A stretch of DNA of 64,000 bases from Candidatus Bathyarchaeota archaeon (GCA_025059195.1 JANXDU010000006.1:123263-187262); one strand, 5' to 3'. Positions 18,801-27,786 are shown, numbered from the stretch's first letter. The notes: generated by a model from the letters alone, not told the origin. Program-made: numbers and translations.

Positions 18801-19228
18801 TTGAAGAAAGTGCGTATAAACGTTTCAAAACCATGATAGAAAAACTTAATGGGCAACTTTCGCTTGCCGAGAAAATCGCGGCTGTAGACGTTAGGAAAGT
18901 TGCCCTGAAAGTTTTAGTAAAACATTTTATTCGCGATATTGCTGGAAATCTTAGGGCTTTTTCAACGCAAGGCTTCAGGTGCAAAACATGCAACAAACGT
19001 TTTCGCCGTTTACCCTTAAAGGGCAGATGCCCTCAATGTGGCGGTGAATTGTCCCTTACTGTTTACCGCGGCGGCATAGAAAAATACTTGGACGCCGCCG
19101 AACACATAATCCGCAAGTACAGCCTGCCGAAATATTATGCCCAAAGAATTGATCTCATAAAAGATGAAATCGAATCCCTTTTTAGCAGCAAAAAGCCAAG
19201 ACAGATAAGCTTAATAGATTTTTCCTGA
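15824..19228 (+). CDS. polC: DNA polymerase D large subunit DP2
   Basis: Catalytic subunit of the replicative polymerase D. I start at the ATG of MSNAYASYVKGL, since this aligns with known DP2 N-termini; the longer frame would add 30 residues from weak starts. The protein has 1134 aa. The double-psi barrel active site carries RDCDGDEDALML with the catalytic aspartates D886 and D888. A zinc ribbon array lies at about 641-686 (four CxxC pairs) and a second at about 1052-1073. No intein is present, although DP2 is a frequent intein host. DP1 lies upstream on the same strand. Confidence 0.97.
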   Translation: MSNAYASYVKGLEKQLEELYTICRRARVRGRDPSLEPECEIARDMADLVEGLVGPKGVAERIRELSSKLPREELAFKIAEEIVYGKFGHMTPENAAEQAVRTALAILTEGLTAAPVQGVAQVKIKSNLDHTKYLAIYFAGPIRSAGGTDQALTLVIGDFIRKLLGLDRYKPTDEEIARFIEEVRLYERTVGRFQYHVSDEELWRALRWLPVEVTGTETDPVEVSSHRNLPRIETNRVRGGALRVVNDGVVGRASKVLAIVEKLGIQGWEWLKDIRKMSEKKSAGFMDDVVAGRPIFSFPSRHGGFRLRYGRARNTGLTAVGVHPATMLVLQGFIAVGTQLRLELPGKGGIAVPVDHLEPPIVKLRDGSVVKVSSENFASIKDQIEKILFLGDILISFGDFLYQGKGLAPAGYTEEWWAADLQKTIAADFNGDLEKATVHVGIPSERLQNLIVDPFTNRPSFVEAVNIALKMKVPLHPRFTPFWSNLRSVKELNRLRCWLLKSEVEYDGEHACRIVGEMDSEVKVALEAICLPHNVSNNKILLRGDEASVLAFCLGHKRPHIEFSNGENVLDAVKKLSGVTVRDKAPTFIGARMGRPEKAKRREMKPLVHVLFPVGLAGGSQRDLVEACKNGSVSVEIVKLKCPTCNEYTFQIICPTCGSKTVLEPACPRCGRLLNDGGSCPVCKVPAVPYGPRTFNLKALLEEACNSLGILMPKILKGVKGLTNESKMPEILEKGILRAKYDLSVYKDGTIRFDATNAPLTHFKPAEIGVSVERLVQLGYSHDIHGNPLMSLDQICELKVQDVVIPVRCAEYFVRVANFLDELLVKVYGLQPYYNVKRVEDLVGHLIIGLAPHTSVGILGRIIGFTNLNVCYAHPLWHSAKRRDCDGDEDALMLALDTLLNFSRKYLPAQIGGMMDAPLLLVPVVNPREVQRQAHDFDVARSYPLEFYEKTLERVEAKHLSLLIDLIEHRLGTEAQFEGYSFTVPVSNINLGVEESAYKRFKTMIEKLNGQLSLAEKIAAVDVRKVALKVLVKHFIRDIAGNLRAFSTQGFRCKTCNKRFRRLPLKGRCPQCGGELSLTVYRGGIEKYLDAAEHIIRKYSLPKYYAQRIDLIKDEIESLFSSKKPRQISLIDFS

Positions 19229-19276
19229 AGTGAAAACTTTTCTACTTTCACGGGGAATAAATGACTTTGATAAGCA

Positions 19277-19540
19277 ATGCCCCGAGAGGGATATCACCCC
19301 AACGCTTTTCTTGCAGATTTTAGGAACGTTAAAATGGGCTTAAAAGCGAGAACCATAATACTGAACCTATTAGAAAAAACCTCAGCAAACACTATGGAAA
19401 TTGCAAATAAAACCGGTCTACCTTACAGCGTTGTGTTACATCATCTAAAACTTCTAGAATTAAAAGGGATCGTCAAGAGAAAAGGTGGTAAACCATCTAT
19501 GTGGATGCTTACAGGATTTGGTCAAAAACGTTTAGGCTGA
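19277..19540 (+). CDS. Small winged-helix transcriptional regulator
   Basis: An 87-residue protein. Residues about 20-85 form an ArsR-type winged helix: NTMEIANKTGLPYSVVLHHL as helix-turn-helix, LELKGIVKRKGGKPSMWML as the last helix and wing. It follows polC by 48 bp on the same strand and may share its transcript. No metal-binding cysteines of ArsR sensors are present, so the signal is unknown. Confidence 0.8.
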   Translation: MPREGYHPNAFLADFRNVKMGLKARTIILNLLEKTSANTMEIANKTGLPYSVVLHHLKLLELKGIVKRKGGKPSMWMLTGFGQKRLG

Positions 19541-19549
19541 ACTTCGCGC

Positions 19550-19837
19550 TTAAAACGGACATTGGCAAGGTAGTTTTCCACATTTTGGACATTTGCCATC
19601 ATACTTGTTAATGGCAGCTTCTTCAAGGTTCACGTTGACTATATTCGCAAGGGAGGCCAGCCATGCAATAACATCTGCAAACTCGTTCTCCAGAGCCTTT
19701 TTATCGTTGGCCTTTAATGCTTCACCCAGCTCGGCAACTTCATCCACCAGCCATTCAAAGGTCTTCTCCACGCCCCTTTGGGCGTCTCTATGAAAGTATA
19801 GGCGTCGCATCAACTCCTGAAACTCAAATATGCGCAT
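19550..19837 (-). CDS. MazG-like nucleotide pyrophosphohydrolase
   Basis: A 95-residue all-alpha NTP pyrophosphatase. The metal-binding acidic residues E33, E36, E52 and D55 (VDEVAELGEA and NEFADVIAWL) fit the MazG ExxE...ExxD pattern. The C-terminus adds CPKCGKLPCQC, a metal-binding tail seen in archaeal members. Such enzymes clean non-canonical nucleotides from the pool. The exact substrate is not known. Confidence 0.9.
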   Translation of the reverse strand: MRIFEFQELMRRLYFHRDAQRGVEKTFEWLVDEVAELGEALKANDKKALENEFADVIAWLASLANIVNVNLEEAAINKYDGKCPKCGKLPCQCPF

Positions 19838-19877
19838 ATTTTTCCCAAATGAAATTTCTTGTCTTTTGCTTAAAACC

Positions 19878-20312
19878 TTAAATCATGTGTATAAGTTTTT
19901 GCTGGCCCTTTGCAATTACGTGGACCACATGGGCTCCTTTCCTCTCCAAGTGGGCGGCGATAAACCTTCTATGGCAGTATTTAGGGTTTGCTTCCATACA
20001 CATTATGCATGTTCTCTTTTGAATGGCTATTTCTACAAGTTTCTTTATACCTTCTCCGAAAACTTTGGTTCTCATGTGCCTTCTATAGCCGCCTTTGCGG
20101 TACCCTCCTAACTCCTTTCCAAGCCAAACGTATTCTATTCCGTTTTCTGGAAGCCATTTTTCCATGCTTTCCCTTTTGAAGTGCTCAATTTTTGACGTTG
20201 GAAAACTGCGGACATCCACTAAGACTTGGATTTCATGTTCCTTTAAAAGTTCGAGAAAAGTGTTTATGGAACGGTTACTGTGGCCTATTGTCCAAACGGT
20301 TATTTTTTTCAA
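19878..20312 (-). CDS. DUF488 family protein
   Basis: A 144-residue protein with the DUF488 signatures TIGHSNRSINTFLELL, LVDVRSFPTSK, YVWLGKELGG and the cysteine/histidine segment CMEANPKYCHRRFIAAHL. The last region, with two conserved Cys and an HR pair, suggests a metal or catalytic site, but the biochemical role is unknown. The start is a TTG; the gene follows glyA closely on the same strand. Confidence 0.88.
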   Translation of the reverse strand: MKKITVWTIGHSNRSINTFLELLKEHEIQVLVDVRSFPTSKIEHFKRESMEKWLPENGIEYVWLGKELGGYRKGGYRRHMRTKVFGEGIKKLVEIAIQKRTCIMCMEANPKYCHRRFIAAHLERKGAHVVHVIAKGQQKLIHMI

Positions 20313-20320
20313 CTTTGAAC

Positions 20321-21637
20321 CTAACGGATTTTTATGTACTTGTATGCTTCTGTTGTGTTTTCGAAACAGTAATGCACTTTCTGGTAGTCTTTTCTGAACT
20401 CTGCCACGTCCGATCCAACTTTTTCAGGCGGCTCCTTGTCTATTACCACGCGTTTTATAAATTCCGCTATCTCCACCATTTCAGATTCACGCATTCCAAG
20501 TCTTGTAACTTCTGAAACGCCCAGCCTTATACCTCCAGGATGCTGAAAGTGGCGGCCTTCTTTAATGTCCCAGGGTAGGAGGTTTCGGTTTACTATTATG
20601 TTTGCGTTTTCTAATGTTTGTTCAATGGTGCCCCCGTCGCCATACTTTGTGATGTCTATCAAGATTACATGTGATTCCGTGAATCCTTTATGTTCAGCTA
20701 GAACGTTGAAACCCCTCTCATAAAGGGCTTGGGCAAGCGCCTTCGCGTTTCTAATTACCTGACGGGCGTACTCCCTACCAAACTCAAGCAGCTCAGCTGC
20801 TGCAATGGTAACGCCTGCCACTGCGTGCAAGTGGTGGTTGCTGACCATCCCAGGGAAAGTGGCACGTTTTATTTTATCAGCATATTTTTCCCAAGATAGA
20901 ACCCCGCCGTGTTGTGGGCCAAAGAAGGTTTTGTGGGTGCTGAGGCTTACCACGTCGGCACCTTCCTTTAGGGGGTCTTGAAAACATTTTCCAGCTATAA
21001 GCCCCGCCACATGTGCCGCATCATAGCCCACAATTCCGCCTGCCGCGTGGATGGTGTCTGCGAGCTCTTTTACTGGATGTGGAAATGGAAATACGCTGGC
21101 TCCAAACATCACAAGCTTCGGTGGTCTTCCTTCAACTGTCAGCTTTTCTATTCGCTGTTTAGCCTTGTCTACGTCAATGTTTAATTCTTTATAATCCAGA
21201 GGAAGATACTCCACCACTAACCCATGAACCGCCCCAGCGGTGCCTCCCAACTCTTTTTTCCCCATGGTAATATGGCCGCCGCATGGTATGGACAAGGCCA
21301 TCATAGTGTCGCCTGGCTCAGTAAACGCTGTATAAACAACAAGGTTTGCCACAACGCCGGAGATGGGCCTAACATCCACGAATTCTGCGTCAAAAAGTTT
21401 TTTCATTAGTTCGATGCACTTGAACTCCACTTGATCTATGAAGCGGCAGCCAGCATAAACCCGTTCTCCAGGCCAGCCCTCGGCATAGCGGTTTCCGAAA
21501 TCTGTTGTCAAAGCTTCTCGAACCGCTGGGCTTGGGATATTTTCGCTTGCAATTAAGGGAAGACATTCGCGGAACCATTCATGGTGTTTCTGAAGAAGAC
21601 TAAAAACCTGTTCATATTCTTCACGGGGTGTTGGCAC
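20321..21637 (-). CDS. glyA: Serine hydroxymethyltransferase
   Basis: Interconverts serine and glycine and loads one-carbon units onto a pterin, in archaea often tetrahydromethanopterin. The PLP lysine is K236 in SLSTHKTFFGPQHGG, with SENIPSPAVR near 31 and GYDAAHVAGLI near 204. The 438 aa match the archaeal branch. It starts with GTG behind GAGGTG. The DUF488 gene follows 8 bp downstream. With Fae-Hps in this window it indicates active C1 metabolism. Confidence 0.95.
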   Translation of the reverse strand: MPTPREEYEQVFSLLQKHHEWFRECLPLIASENIPSPAVREALTTDFGNRYAEGWPGERVYAGCRFIDQVEFKCIELMKKLFDAEFVDVRPISGVVANLVVYTAFTEPGDTMMALSIPCGGHITMGKKELGGTAGAVHGLVVEYLPLDYKELNIDVDKAKQRIEKLTVEGRPPKLVMFGASVFPFPHPVKELADTIHAAGGIVGYDAAHVAGLIAGKCFQDPLKEGADVVSLSTHKTFFGPQHGGVLSWEKYADKIKRATFPGMVSNHHLHAVAGVTIAAAELLEFGREYARQVIRNAKALAQALYERGFNVLAEHKGFTESHVILIDITKYGDGGTIEQTLENANIIVNRNLLPWDIKEGRHFQHPGGIRLGVSEVTRLGMRESEMVEIAEFIKRVVIDKEPPEKVGSDVAEFRKDYQKVHYCFENTTEAYKYIKIR

Positions 21638-21751
21638 ACGAACACCTCGCCCAAACTATCCTTTTTCTTGAATAAAACCATTTTGAGCGCAACGCAACAT
21701 TAATAATGAAGGAAAGCGTCATTGCAATTGGTAAAACTGTAGAGGGCTTTG

Positions 21752-21919
21752 ATGAGCAAAAAGAAAAAGAGTGAATCCTCTCCTATGCCCGCTGCAAGCG
21801 CTGGACTACTGAGGTTCTTTGAAGAAGAAACTGAAGGAGTCAAAGTTAGACCCGAACTTTTAGTGGTAGCTGCTATCGCGTTGATCGTTGTGTGCATTTT
21901 GGCGCATATATTTTTCTAG
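21752..21919 (+). CDS. Preprotein translocase subunit Sec61-beta
   Basis: A 55-residue protein: a lysine-rich start MSKKKKSESSPMPAASAG, a conserved amphipathic part GLLRFFEEETEGVKVRPE, and a single C-terminal membrane helix LLVVAAIALIVVCILAHIFF. This is the standard archaeal Sec61-beta layout, the small tail-anchored subunit of the SecY/SecE channel. AGAGGG precedes the ATG. The gene is too short for usual ORF cut-offs. It converges with the LSm-like gene, with 4 bp between them. Confidence 0.93.
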   Translation: MSKKKKSESSPMPAASAGLLRFFEEETEGVKVRPELLVVAAIALIVVCILAHIFF

Positions 21920-21923
21920 AATT

Positions 21924-22211
21924 TTAACGACGGGAAGGCGTATGTAAAACTTCTATCCTTTGAACAGCATTTAAGTGAATAAATATTTCGCTGCGTTCCT
22001 CTCTGGCTGCCACCTGGGGGATTGGCTGAGCTATAGTTGCCCTCAAAATTATGGCTTCTGCGTTTGAAAGCCATATCCCTGGAGGTTCACGGGTCACTGC
22101 TGCTAGGGTCCCTTCAAAGCCATAGGCAGGGTCTAAAATAACTCGGATGCTTTTTCCAAGGTTTTTCTCTAACATGTGGAATATCGTTGGTGGTATGTTC
22201 TGTTCAGGCAT
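21924..22211 (-). CDS. LSm (Sm-like) domain protein
   Basis: A 95-residue protein whose core fits the Sm fold: LGKSIRVILDPAYGFEGTLA as Sm1 strands 1-3, IWLSNAEAIIL as strand 3, and EIFIHLNAVQRIEVL as Sm2. The Sm2 motif lacks the usual arginine-glycine pair and has HLNAVQRI instead, so it is a divergent member. Archaeal LSm rings bind oligo-U RNA and tRNA precursors. Its position beside sec61-beta gives no further hint. Confidence 0.7.
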   Translation of the reverse strand: MPEQNIPPTIFHMLEKNLGKSIRVILDPAYGFEGTLAAVTREPPGIWLSNAEAIILRATIAQPIPQVAAREERSEIFIHLNAVQRIEVLHTPSRR

Positions 22212-22403
22212 GGGTTAGCAAGGCTTTAAATTAGCGGTTGAAAGATAAAACAGTTACTGTTGTCCATAACGTTTAGTGCAACCATGAGGGGGGCTAGCTT
22301 CCGCTTTTCACAGTTTCCAATTTTAAACTTTTGTAGCAGATTCTTGCCGACACTTTAATATGCTTGATACTTTTTCATAGAAAAACCGCTTGGGTGGGTG
22401 TCA

Positions 22404-24218
22404 ATGGTCGCCAACGACTCTTTCAACCAGTATTTGGATAGAGCTGTTAGGCATTATGCCTCACTTTTCACACTGCCCTCTTATAAGAAAAGTCTTATGC
22501 TTTCCGCACTGGTTTGTTTAACGGTCGGCTTACTTTACGTTCTCGTCCTTCATCGTTCACTTTTAGGGCTAACTAGAGGGTTACTCCTTGGCGTTATGCT
22601 CGTAGCCTCCACAGTTCTTTCAAACTATTTTTTAGGGTTTTATGTTTTTAAAAAAGACCCCGTTTACGATTTGAGGCGTGTAGCTGCGTTTTCCCTTTTT
22701 TGTTGGGTTTTATGGCTATTTTTTATTTTAATGGGATGCGCTGTCTCCTTCTTTTCTGACTCAACGTGGGCTATCAGACTTTGCCTTCTAGGTTTCTCCG
22801 CCGTTTTAATCTTGCGTTTCATAGTACTTTACGTAACCTCTTCCTCCGGCGTTGGGTGTTTTTTAGTTGCATCCATAGTTCCTCCCCTTTTCTGCTTAAT
22901 GCCCTTCATGGTTTTTTGGATAAATTTAGCAAATTTCTTAAGAATATCCATATTTCTGCTCTACGCCATTGGCATCGCCCTTCTCTCTAGCTTTCTGTTC
23001 ATCGCTCTGCTAAATAACGTCGGCAAACAAGCAGTGGGTTTCCCCCCTCTATCTATTTTTAAGGCCTTTCTGCTGAATTGGATTGCCGACTTAAACAAGC
23101 CCTTTGAAATTTACCTTGAAAGCTTGAGCAACGAAAGCGACGTCCGCGTTTCGATTATACGGTTCGAGGGGGAAACCAACAACGTTTTTATGATAGTGCC
23201 GTCTGTTCATCCAGGGCCCTTTAAAAACATTGGGAGCAGCTTTTTACCGTCTATGCTTAAAACTGGCGTGGAACGAAAATTCGGCGGCGTTGCTTGTGTG
23301 CTACTTGGGCTACTTGGACATGAGTTTGACCTAGCTTCTCAAAACGAGAGTCAAAAAATAATTGACTACGTTGTTGAATCAGCTGTTTTTAAGGCCGAAG
23401 AGCATAACGCAACTCATTTTGTTAAAGTTAGAAACGAGTTAGCCACAACGTGTTGTCAAATTTTTGGGAAAACCGCCCTCATTACCTTTTCCTTGGCACC
23501 TAACACTACAGAGGATCTTCCGCAAGAATTGGGCTCCGCTATTCAGAGGAAAGCAGAGAAATTTAGGTTAGAGGAATGCGTGTTTGTGAACGCTCATAAT
23601 AGCATAAATGGAACTCTTGATTCAAAACAGGCTTTAGAAGCCTTAGAAAGTACTGCGATGGCCTGTTTAGAAAAGGCTGTTTCCATGGAAAAGCTACCTT
23701 TCAAAATAGGCGCAGCCACTGTTATGCCAAAGGAATTCAAACTTTCAGATGGCATGGGACCCGGCGGCATAACCGTGGTTGTTGTTGAGGTTGCTGGGCG
23801 GAAAACAGCTTACGTGGTTTTTGATGGGAACAACATGGTTTCTGGTTTGCGTGAGAAGATTTTGTTGGCGTTGCAATCGATAGGCATTGATGACGGGGAG
23901 GTTTTCACGACGGATACACATTCGGTGAATGCTGTAACACTAAGTGCCCGTGGTTACCACCCTATAGGCGAGGTCATGAACCATGAAAGGTTAATAGAGT
24001 ATGTAACTGAGGCGGCGCGCAATGCCCTTGCAAATTTGAGTCAAGCGAAGGTTAAGTTTAGTTATGTGCAAATTCCCAGGGTTAAGGTTATTGGACGGGA
24101 GTCTTTGGAAAAATTGTGCATGCTCCCGGACATGGTGGTTCGCCGGGCTAAACGGATAGTTGCCCCGTTGTTTATTGCAACTTCCTTGCTTTTGATGTTA
24201 TTTTTGCTCTTAGTTTAG
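22404..24218 (+). CDS. DUF2070 family membrane protein
   Basis: About 604 residues. The N-terminal 200 residues contain six or seven membrane helices; a cytoplasmic domain follows (about 220-580) with VPSVHPGPFKNIGSSFLPS, VNAHNSINGTL and TDTHSVNAV, histidine/aspartate motifs typical of this archaeal family; one helix closes the C-terminus. The HPGP, NAHN and DTH motifs suggest a metal-dependent hydrolase site, but no function is established. Start ATG 22404 follows GGGTGGGTG; the GTG two codons earlier is an alternative. Confidence 0.85.
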   Translation: MVANDSFNQYLDRAVRHYASLFTLPSYKKSLMLSALVCLTVGLLYVLVLHRSLLGLTRGLLLGVMLVASTVLSNYFLGFYVFKKDPVYDLRRVAAFSLFCWVLWLFFILMGCAVSFFSDSTWAIRLCLLGFSAVLILRFIVLYVTSSSGVGCFLVASIVPPLFCLMPFMVFWINLANFLRISIFLLYAIGIALLSSFLFIALLNNVGKQAVGFPPLSIFKAFLLNWIADLNKPFEIYLESLSNESDVRVSIIRFEGETNNVFMIVPSVHPGPFKNIGSSFLPSMLKTGVERKFGGVACVLLGLLGHEFDLASQNESQKIIDYVVESAVFKAEEHNATHFVKVRNELATTCCQIFGKTALITFSLAPNTTEDLPQELGSAIQRKAEKFRLEECVFVNAHNSINGTLDSKQALEALESTAMACLEKAVSMEKLPFKIGAATVMPKEFKLSDGMGPGGITVVVVEVAGRKTAYVVFDGNNMVSGLREKILLALQSIGIDDGEVFTTDTHSVNAVTLSARGYHPIGEVMNHERLIEYVTEAARNALANLSQAKVKFSYVQIPRVKVIGRESLEKLCMLPDMVVRRAKRIVAPLFIATSLLLMLFLLLV

Positions 24219-24274
24219 GCTAACGCTAATAAAGGCGGAGGCTTCAACCTCAAATTCTGAGAAGGGTTATAATC

Positions 24275-24832
24275 TTGCTTAAAGAAATTAGAATTCACGG
24301 TAGGGGTGGGCAAGGGGCGGTTACTGCCGCGCAGTTGTTGGCTCATGCTGCGCACATAGAAGGCAAACATGTGCAAGCTTTCCCCTATTTTGGGGCTGAA
24401 CGCCGCGGGGCTCCTGTAAAAGCCTTTGCAAGAATAAGTGAGAACCCAATACTTCTCCACAGTCAAGTCTATAACCCAGACTATGTGGTGGTTCTGGATC
24501 CACAGCTTTACAAGATAATAGATGTGACCGAGGGGTTGAAGAGTAACGGAGTGATTGTTTTGAACGCAGCTAAGCCTCCCGACGAACTTAAGCTTGGAGG
24601 CTGGCGTGTAGCGACCGTTGATGCTACTGAAATAGCCCTCGAGCTTGGGCTTCGCATCGCTGGGCAACCTGTTGTGAACACTTCTATGGTTGGTGCCTTC
24701 GCGGGAGCGACCGATGAAGTTAGCTTGGAAAGCGTTTTGAAGGCGATAAAACTAAACTGGCGAGGAAGCGCTGGGGAAAAAAACGCCCGCGCGGCGGAGC
24801 TTGCATACGAACGTTTAATAAAAGGGTGGTAA
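24275..24832 (+). CDS. porG: 2-oxoacid:ferredoxin oxidoreductase, gamma subunit
   Basis: First gene of a four-gene operon. The 185 aa begin with [20 protein letters not shown], the gamma-subunit signature, then [16 protein letters not shown]. The gamma subunit contacts CoA in the oxidative decarboxylation of pyruvate or a related 2-oxoacid to acyl-CoA with reduction of ferredoxin. The start is a TTG behind AAGGG. The next gene, porD, starts about 20 bases after the stop. Confidence 0.93.
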   Translation: MLKEIRIHGRGGQGAVTAAQLLAHAAHIEGKHVQAFPYFGAERRGAPVKAFARISENPILLHSQVYNPDYVVVLDPQLYKIIDVTEGLKSNGVIVLNAAKPPDELKLGGWRVATVDATEIALELGLRIAGQPVVNTSMVGAFAGATDEVSLESVLKAIKLNWRGSAGEKNARAAELAYERLIKGW

Positions 24833-24853
24833 GCGTCCATGGAGGTTTTTAAA

Positions 24854-25120
24854 ATGGGTAAAAAGATGCCTCTGACTCCTTTGTCGGTGCCGAGTGTTGG
24901 GAGCATGGGCAAAACCGGTTCATGGCGAACTTTCCGCCCCATAATTGACTATTCAAAATGCACAAGGTGTACGCTTTGCTGGATTTACTGTCCAGACGCA
25001 GCTATAACAAGGCGCGAAGATGACTCCCCTGAAATTGATTATGACTATTGCAAGGGGTGCGGTATTTGCGCCAACGAGTGCCCGGTTAAAGCCATAACCA
25101 TGATACGGGAGGAGGAATAA
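24854..25120 (+). CDS. porD: 2-oxoacid:ferredoxin oxidoreductase, delta (ferredoxin) subunit
   Basis: An 88-residue subunit with two 4Fe-4S clusters, CTRCTLCWIYCP and CKGCGICANECP, which pass electrons to external ferredoxin. I choose ATG 24854 because GGAGGT stands exactly seven bases upstream; the ATG five codons earlier has no such site. The length and leader (PLTPLSVPSVG) fit PorD. The stop is one base before the porA GTG, with GGGAGGAGG placed to serve porA. Confidence 0.93.
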   Translation: MGKKMPLTPLSVPSVGSMGKTGSWRTFRPIIDYSKCTRCTLCWIYCPDAAITRREDDSPEIDYDYCKGCGICANECPVKAITMIREEE

Positions 25121-25121
25121 G

Positions 25122-26300
25122 GTGGCGCAAATCGTTATAGATACGGCTAACCATATAGCTGGCTACGCGGCAAAAGCTGCAAGGGTTAAAGTGGTTGCTG
25201 CTTATCCCATAACACCTCAAACCACGGTGGTTGAAAAAATTGCAGAGTTCGTGGAAAATGGAGAAATGGACGCTGAATATATTCGTGTAGAATCCGAGCA
25301 CAGTGCCATGGCTGCATGTATAGGGGCAGCTGCTGCCGGTGTAAGAACTTTCACCGCAACGTCTGCTCATGGATTAGCCTTAATGCATGAAGCCCTACAC
25401 TGGGCTTCTGGATCACGTTTGCCAATTGTTATGGTCGTTGTTAACCGCGCCATGGGAGCGCCTTGGAGCATATGGCCAGACCTAAGTGACTCTCTGTCGC
25501 AGAGAGACACTGGCTGGATTCAATTTTACTGCGCTGACAACCAAGAAGTTTTTGACACAATAATCCAAGCATACAAGCTTTGCGAAGACCAGAGGGTTTT
25601 CCTACCCGCCATGATTTGCCTTGAAGGCTTTATCTTATCCCATACCTACATGCCAGTGAAAATCCACGACCAAGAAGAAATCGACGCTTTTTTACCCCCT
25701 TACAAGTCGGGATGGGTTCTAGACGTAAACAACCCCCTCACCCACGCGAACCTGGTTTCGCCGGAATGGTACATGGAGTTTCGTTACATGATACACAGCG
25801 CTATGGAAAACGCGAAACGACTAATTCCCGAGATTGATAAGGAATACGGCAAACGCTTCGGCTTCCAGTACGGTGGACTTGTAGACAAGTACCGGTGTGA
25901 AGATGCGGAGCTAGTAATTTGTACAATGGGCACTATGGGAGCTGAAGCTAAAATGGCCGTGGACAACCTTAGAAAAGAAGGTTTAAAAGTTGGAGTTGCC
26001 CGCATAAGGGTTTTCCGACCTTTTCCAGTTGAGGAGATTAGAAAGATTGCAGAGCAGGCTCGCATGATTGCCACAATAGACCGCCACATCTCCTTTGGGA
26101 TGGAAGGATTCCTGGCAACGGAAGTTAAGGCGTCCCTTTACCATTCGGACGATAACCCCTTGGTTGTTGGCTTCGTCGCCGGACTCGGCGGAAGAGACGT
26201 CACGTTCAAAACAATTGAAGGTATAGCCAAAAAATCCCTGAAATGGCTTGAGAAGGGAAAAGTGGAAAAGGGAACAGAGTGGGTTGATTTGAGGGTGTAA
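25122..26300 (+). CDS. porA: 2-oxoacid:ferredoxin oxidoreductase, alpha subunit
   Basis: The 392-residue alpha chain carries AAYPITPQTTVVEKIAEF near residue 26, the YPITP motif that contacts the 2-oxoacid and TPP, then SEHSAMAACIGAAAAG and TSAHGLALMHE. The C-terminal part (LVICTMGTMGAEAK onward) is domain II. Pyruvate is the most common substrate for a GDAB set of this type; 2-ketoisovalerate is the main alternative. It starts with GTG after a strong ribosome binding site. Confidence 0.93.
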   Translation: MAQIVIDTANHIAGYAAKAARVKVVAAYPITPQTTVVEKIAEFVENGEMDAEYIRVESEHSAMAACIGAAAAGVRTFTATSAHGLALMHEALHWASGSRLPIVMVVVNRAMGAPWSIWPDLSDSLSQRDTGWIQFYCADNQEVFDTIIQAYKLCEDQRVFLPAMICLEGFILSHTYMPVKIHDQEEIDAFLPPYKSGWVLDVNNPLTHANLVSPEWYMEFRYMIHSAMENAKRLIPEIDKEYGKRFGFQYGGLVDKYRCEDAELVICTMGTMGAEAKMAVDNLRKEGLKVGVARIRVFRPFPVEEIRKIAEQARMIATIDRHISFGMEGFLATEVKASLYHSDDNPLVVGFVAGLGGRDVTFKTIEGIAKKSLKWLEKGKVEKGTEWVDLRV

Positions 26301-26305
26301 AATGT

Positions 26306-27211
26306 ATGGTGTCAATAAAAGAGCTTCCCAAAGAAGAATACTTGCTTAAAGGGCACGCAGCCTGCGCTGGCTGTGGAGCGGCCATTGCCTTGCGCTTACT
26401 CTTTAAAGCCCTTGGGAACAAAGTTTTTCTGGTTGTTCCAGCATGCTGCACAACAGTTATTCAGGGGCCATATCCCTTCACATCCTTTGCGGTTCCTCTC
26501 CAAAACATGTTGTTTGAAGCCACGGGCGCGACGGCCTCCGGGGTTGCGGCCGCCCTTCGCATTCGCGGCTTGGAAGACATAACGGTTGTGGGGTGGGCCG
26601 GCGACGGCGGAACAGCAGACATTGGCATACAAGCTTTATCAGGAGCTGCTGAACGGGAAACAAACTTCATCTATGTATGTTATGACAACGAGGCCTACGG
26701 CAACACGGGGCTTCAACGAAGCGGGGCAACTCCCTACGGTGCATGGACAACTACGACCCCCACCGGCAAGAGGGAGAGAAAGAAAAACATGCCTTTCATT
26801 ATGGCCGCTCATAGAGTGCCGTATGTTGCGACAGCATGTCCATCCTATCCCATCGACTTTGTTAACAAGCTTAGGAAAGCAAGGGAAATCAAGGGAACAA
26901 AATACATTCATGTTTTAACACCGTGCCCAACCGGCTGGCGATATGATGCAGGCAAAACTGTGGAAATTGGAAGACTGGCTGTTCAAACCGGCATATGGGC
27001 CCTTTACGAAATTGAGAACGGTAGGTTCCGACTTAATCCTCCCAGTGATCGTCTAGTCGACAAGTCGAAACGAAAACCAGTAAAGGAGTACCTAACCATG
27101 CAGGAGAGGTTCCGCCACCTCACGGACGCCGATGTTCAAAAAATTCAAAAGTGGGTAGACGAAGATTGGGCGCATTACCAAACTTTGACTTCACTAGAAA
27201 GGTGTGTCTGA
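26306..27211 (+). CDS. porB: 2-oxoacid:ferredoxin oxidoreductase, beta (TPP) subunit
   Basis: A 301-residue thiamine diphosphate subunit. GWAGDGGTADIG (96-107) with YDNEAYGNTG is the Mg-TPP motif; C20, C23 and further cysteines bind the proximal 4Fe-4S cluster (CAGCGAAIAL). It closes the porGDAB operon, five bases after porA. The complex supplies low-potential electrons and acetyl-CoA interconversion in an anaerobe. Confidence 0.94.
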   Translation: MVSIKELPKEEYLLKGHAACAGCGAAIALRLLFKALGNKVFLVVPACCTTVIQGPYPFTSFAVPLQNMLFEATGATASGVAAALRIRGLEDITVVGWAGDGGTADIGIQALSGAAERETNFIYVCYDNEAYGNTGLQRSGATPYGAWTTTTPTGKRERKKNMPFIMAAHRVPYVATACPSYPIDFVNKLRKAREIKGTKYIHVLTPCPTGWRYDAGKTVEIGRLAVQTGIWALYEIENGRFRLNPPSDRLVDKSKRKPVKEYLTMQERFRHLTDADVQKIQKWVDEDWAHYQTLTSLERCV

Positions 27212-27308
27212 CTGGTGGATGCACGGAAAAATATATGAACCCCATAGAATTATGGTATAGTCTGCTGTCAACACCATTGGTAATGAAGATGGTAAGGGGA
27301 GTATAGAT

Positions 27309-27653
27309 ATGGCGGAGGAAAAGCAGAAGAAATCAGCAAAAGAAGAGAAAACAACAAAAACGGCGAAACCAGCAACGCAGGCAAATGAAAATACGGTGCT
27401 TATCGGCAAGAAGCCAGTAATGAACTATGTTCTTGCCTGCCTAACCTTCTTTAATTCTGGTGCGCAAAAAGTTATTGTAAAAGCCAGAGGGCGGGCAATC
27501 AGCAGAGCCGTCGACACTGTTGAATTACTAAGAAGAGCCTTCGTCAAAGATTTGCAAGTCAAAGAAATCATGATAGGCACGGAAGAAGTCACCCGTGGCG
27601 AAGGGCAAAAAACCAACGTTTCAACCATAGAAATAACAGTGACAAAGCCATAA
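27309..27653 (+). CDS. albA: Alba family chromatin/RNA-binding protein
   Basis: The 114-residue protein has a lysine- and threonine-rich tail of about 27 residues, then the Alba fold starting at [14 protein letters not shown], where K34/K35 correspond to the nucleic-acid-contacting (and in Sulfolobus acetylated) lysine. [16 protein letters not shown] and the C-terminal strand STIEITV follow. Alba coats DNA and RNA in most archaea. The N-terminal extension is longer than usual and highly charged. AAGGGGAG precedes the ATG. Confidence 0.95.
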   Translation: MAEEKQKKSAKEEKTTKTAKPATQANENTVLIGKKPVMNYVLACLTFFNSGAQKVIVKARGRAISRAVDTVELLRRAFVKDLQVKEIMIGTEEVTRGEGQKTNVSTIEITVTKP

Positions 27654-27786
27654 AATAGAAACTTTGACAACGCACCGTAGGTCTTCAAAACAGCTACATT
27701 ACTTTATGGACTTTTGTTTTAAACAGTAGAGATAATTATATAAGAGATCAGTTTCTAAATGTTGTTCTTCTGTGTTGGCGGGGCGT

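Noticed and set aside
15824..19228. Possible intein in DP2
   Set aside because: The protein is of normal length and motifs run through without a Hint domain or splice-junction pattern.
22212..22397. Intergenic stretch before DUF2070 examined for a small RNA
   Set aside because: No C/D or H/ACA box pattern or stable hairpin could be recognised by eye.
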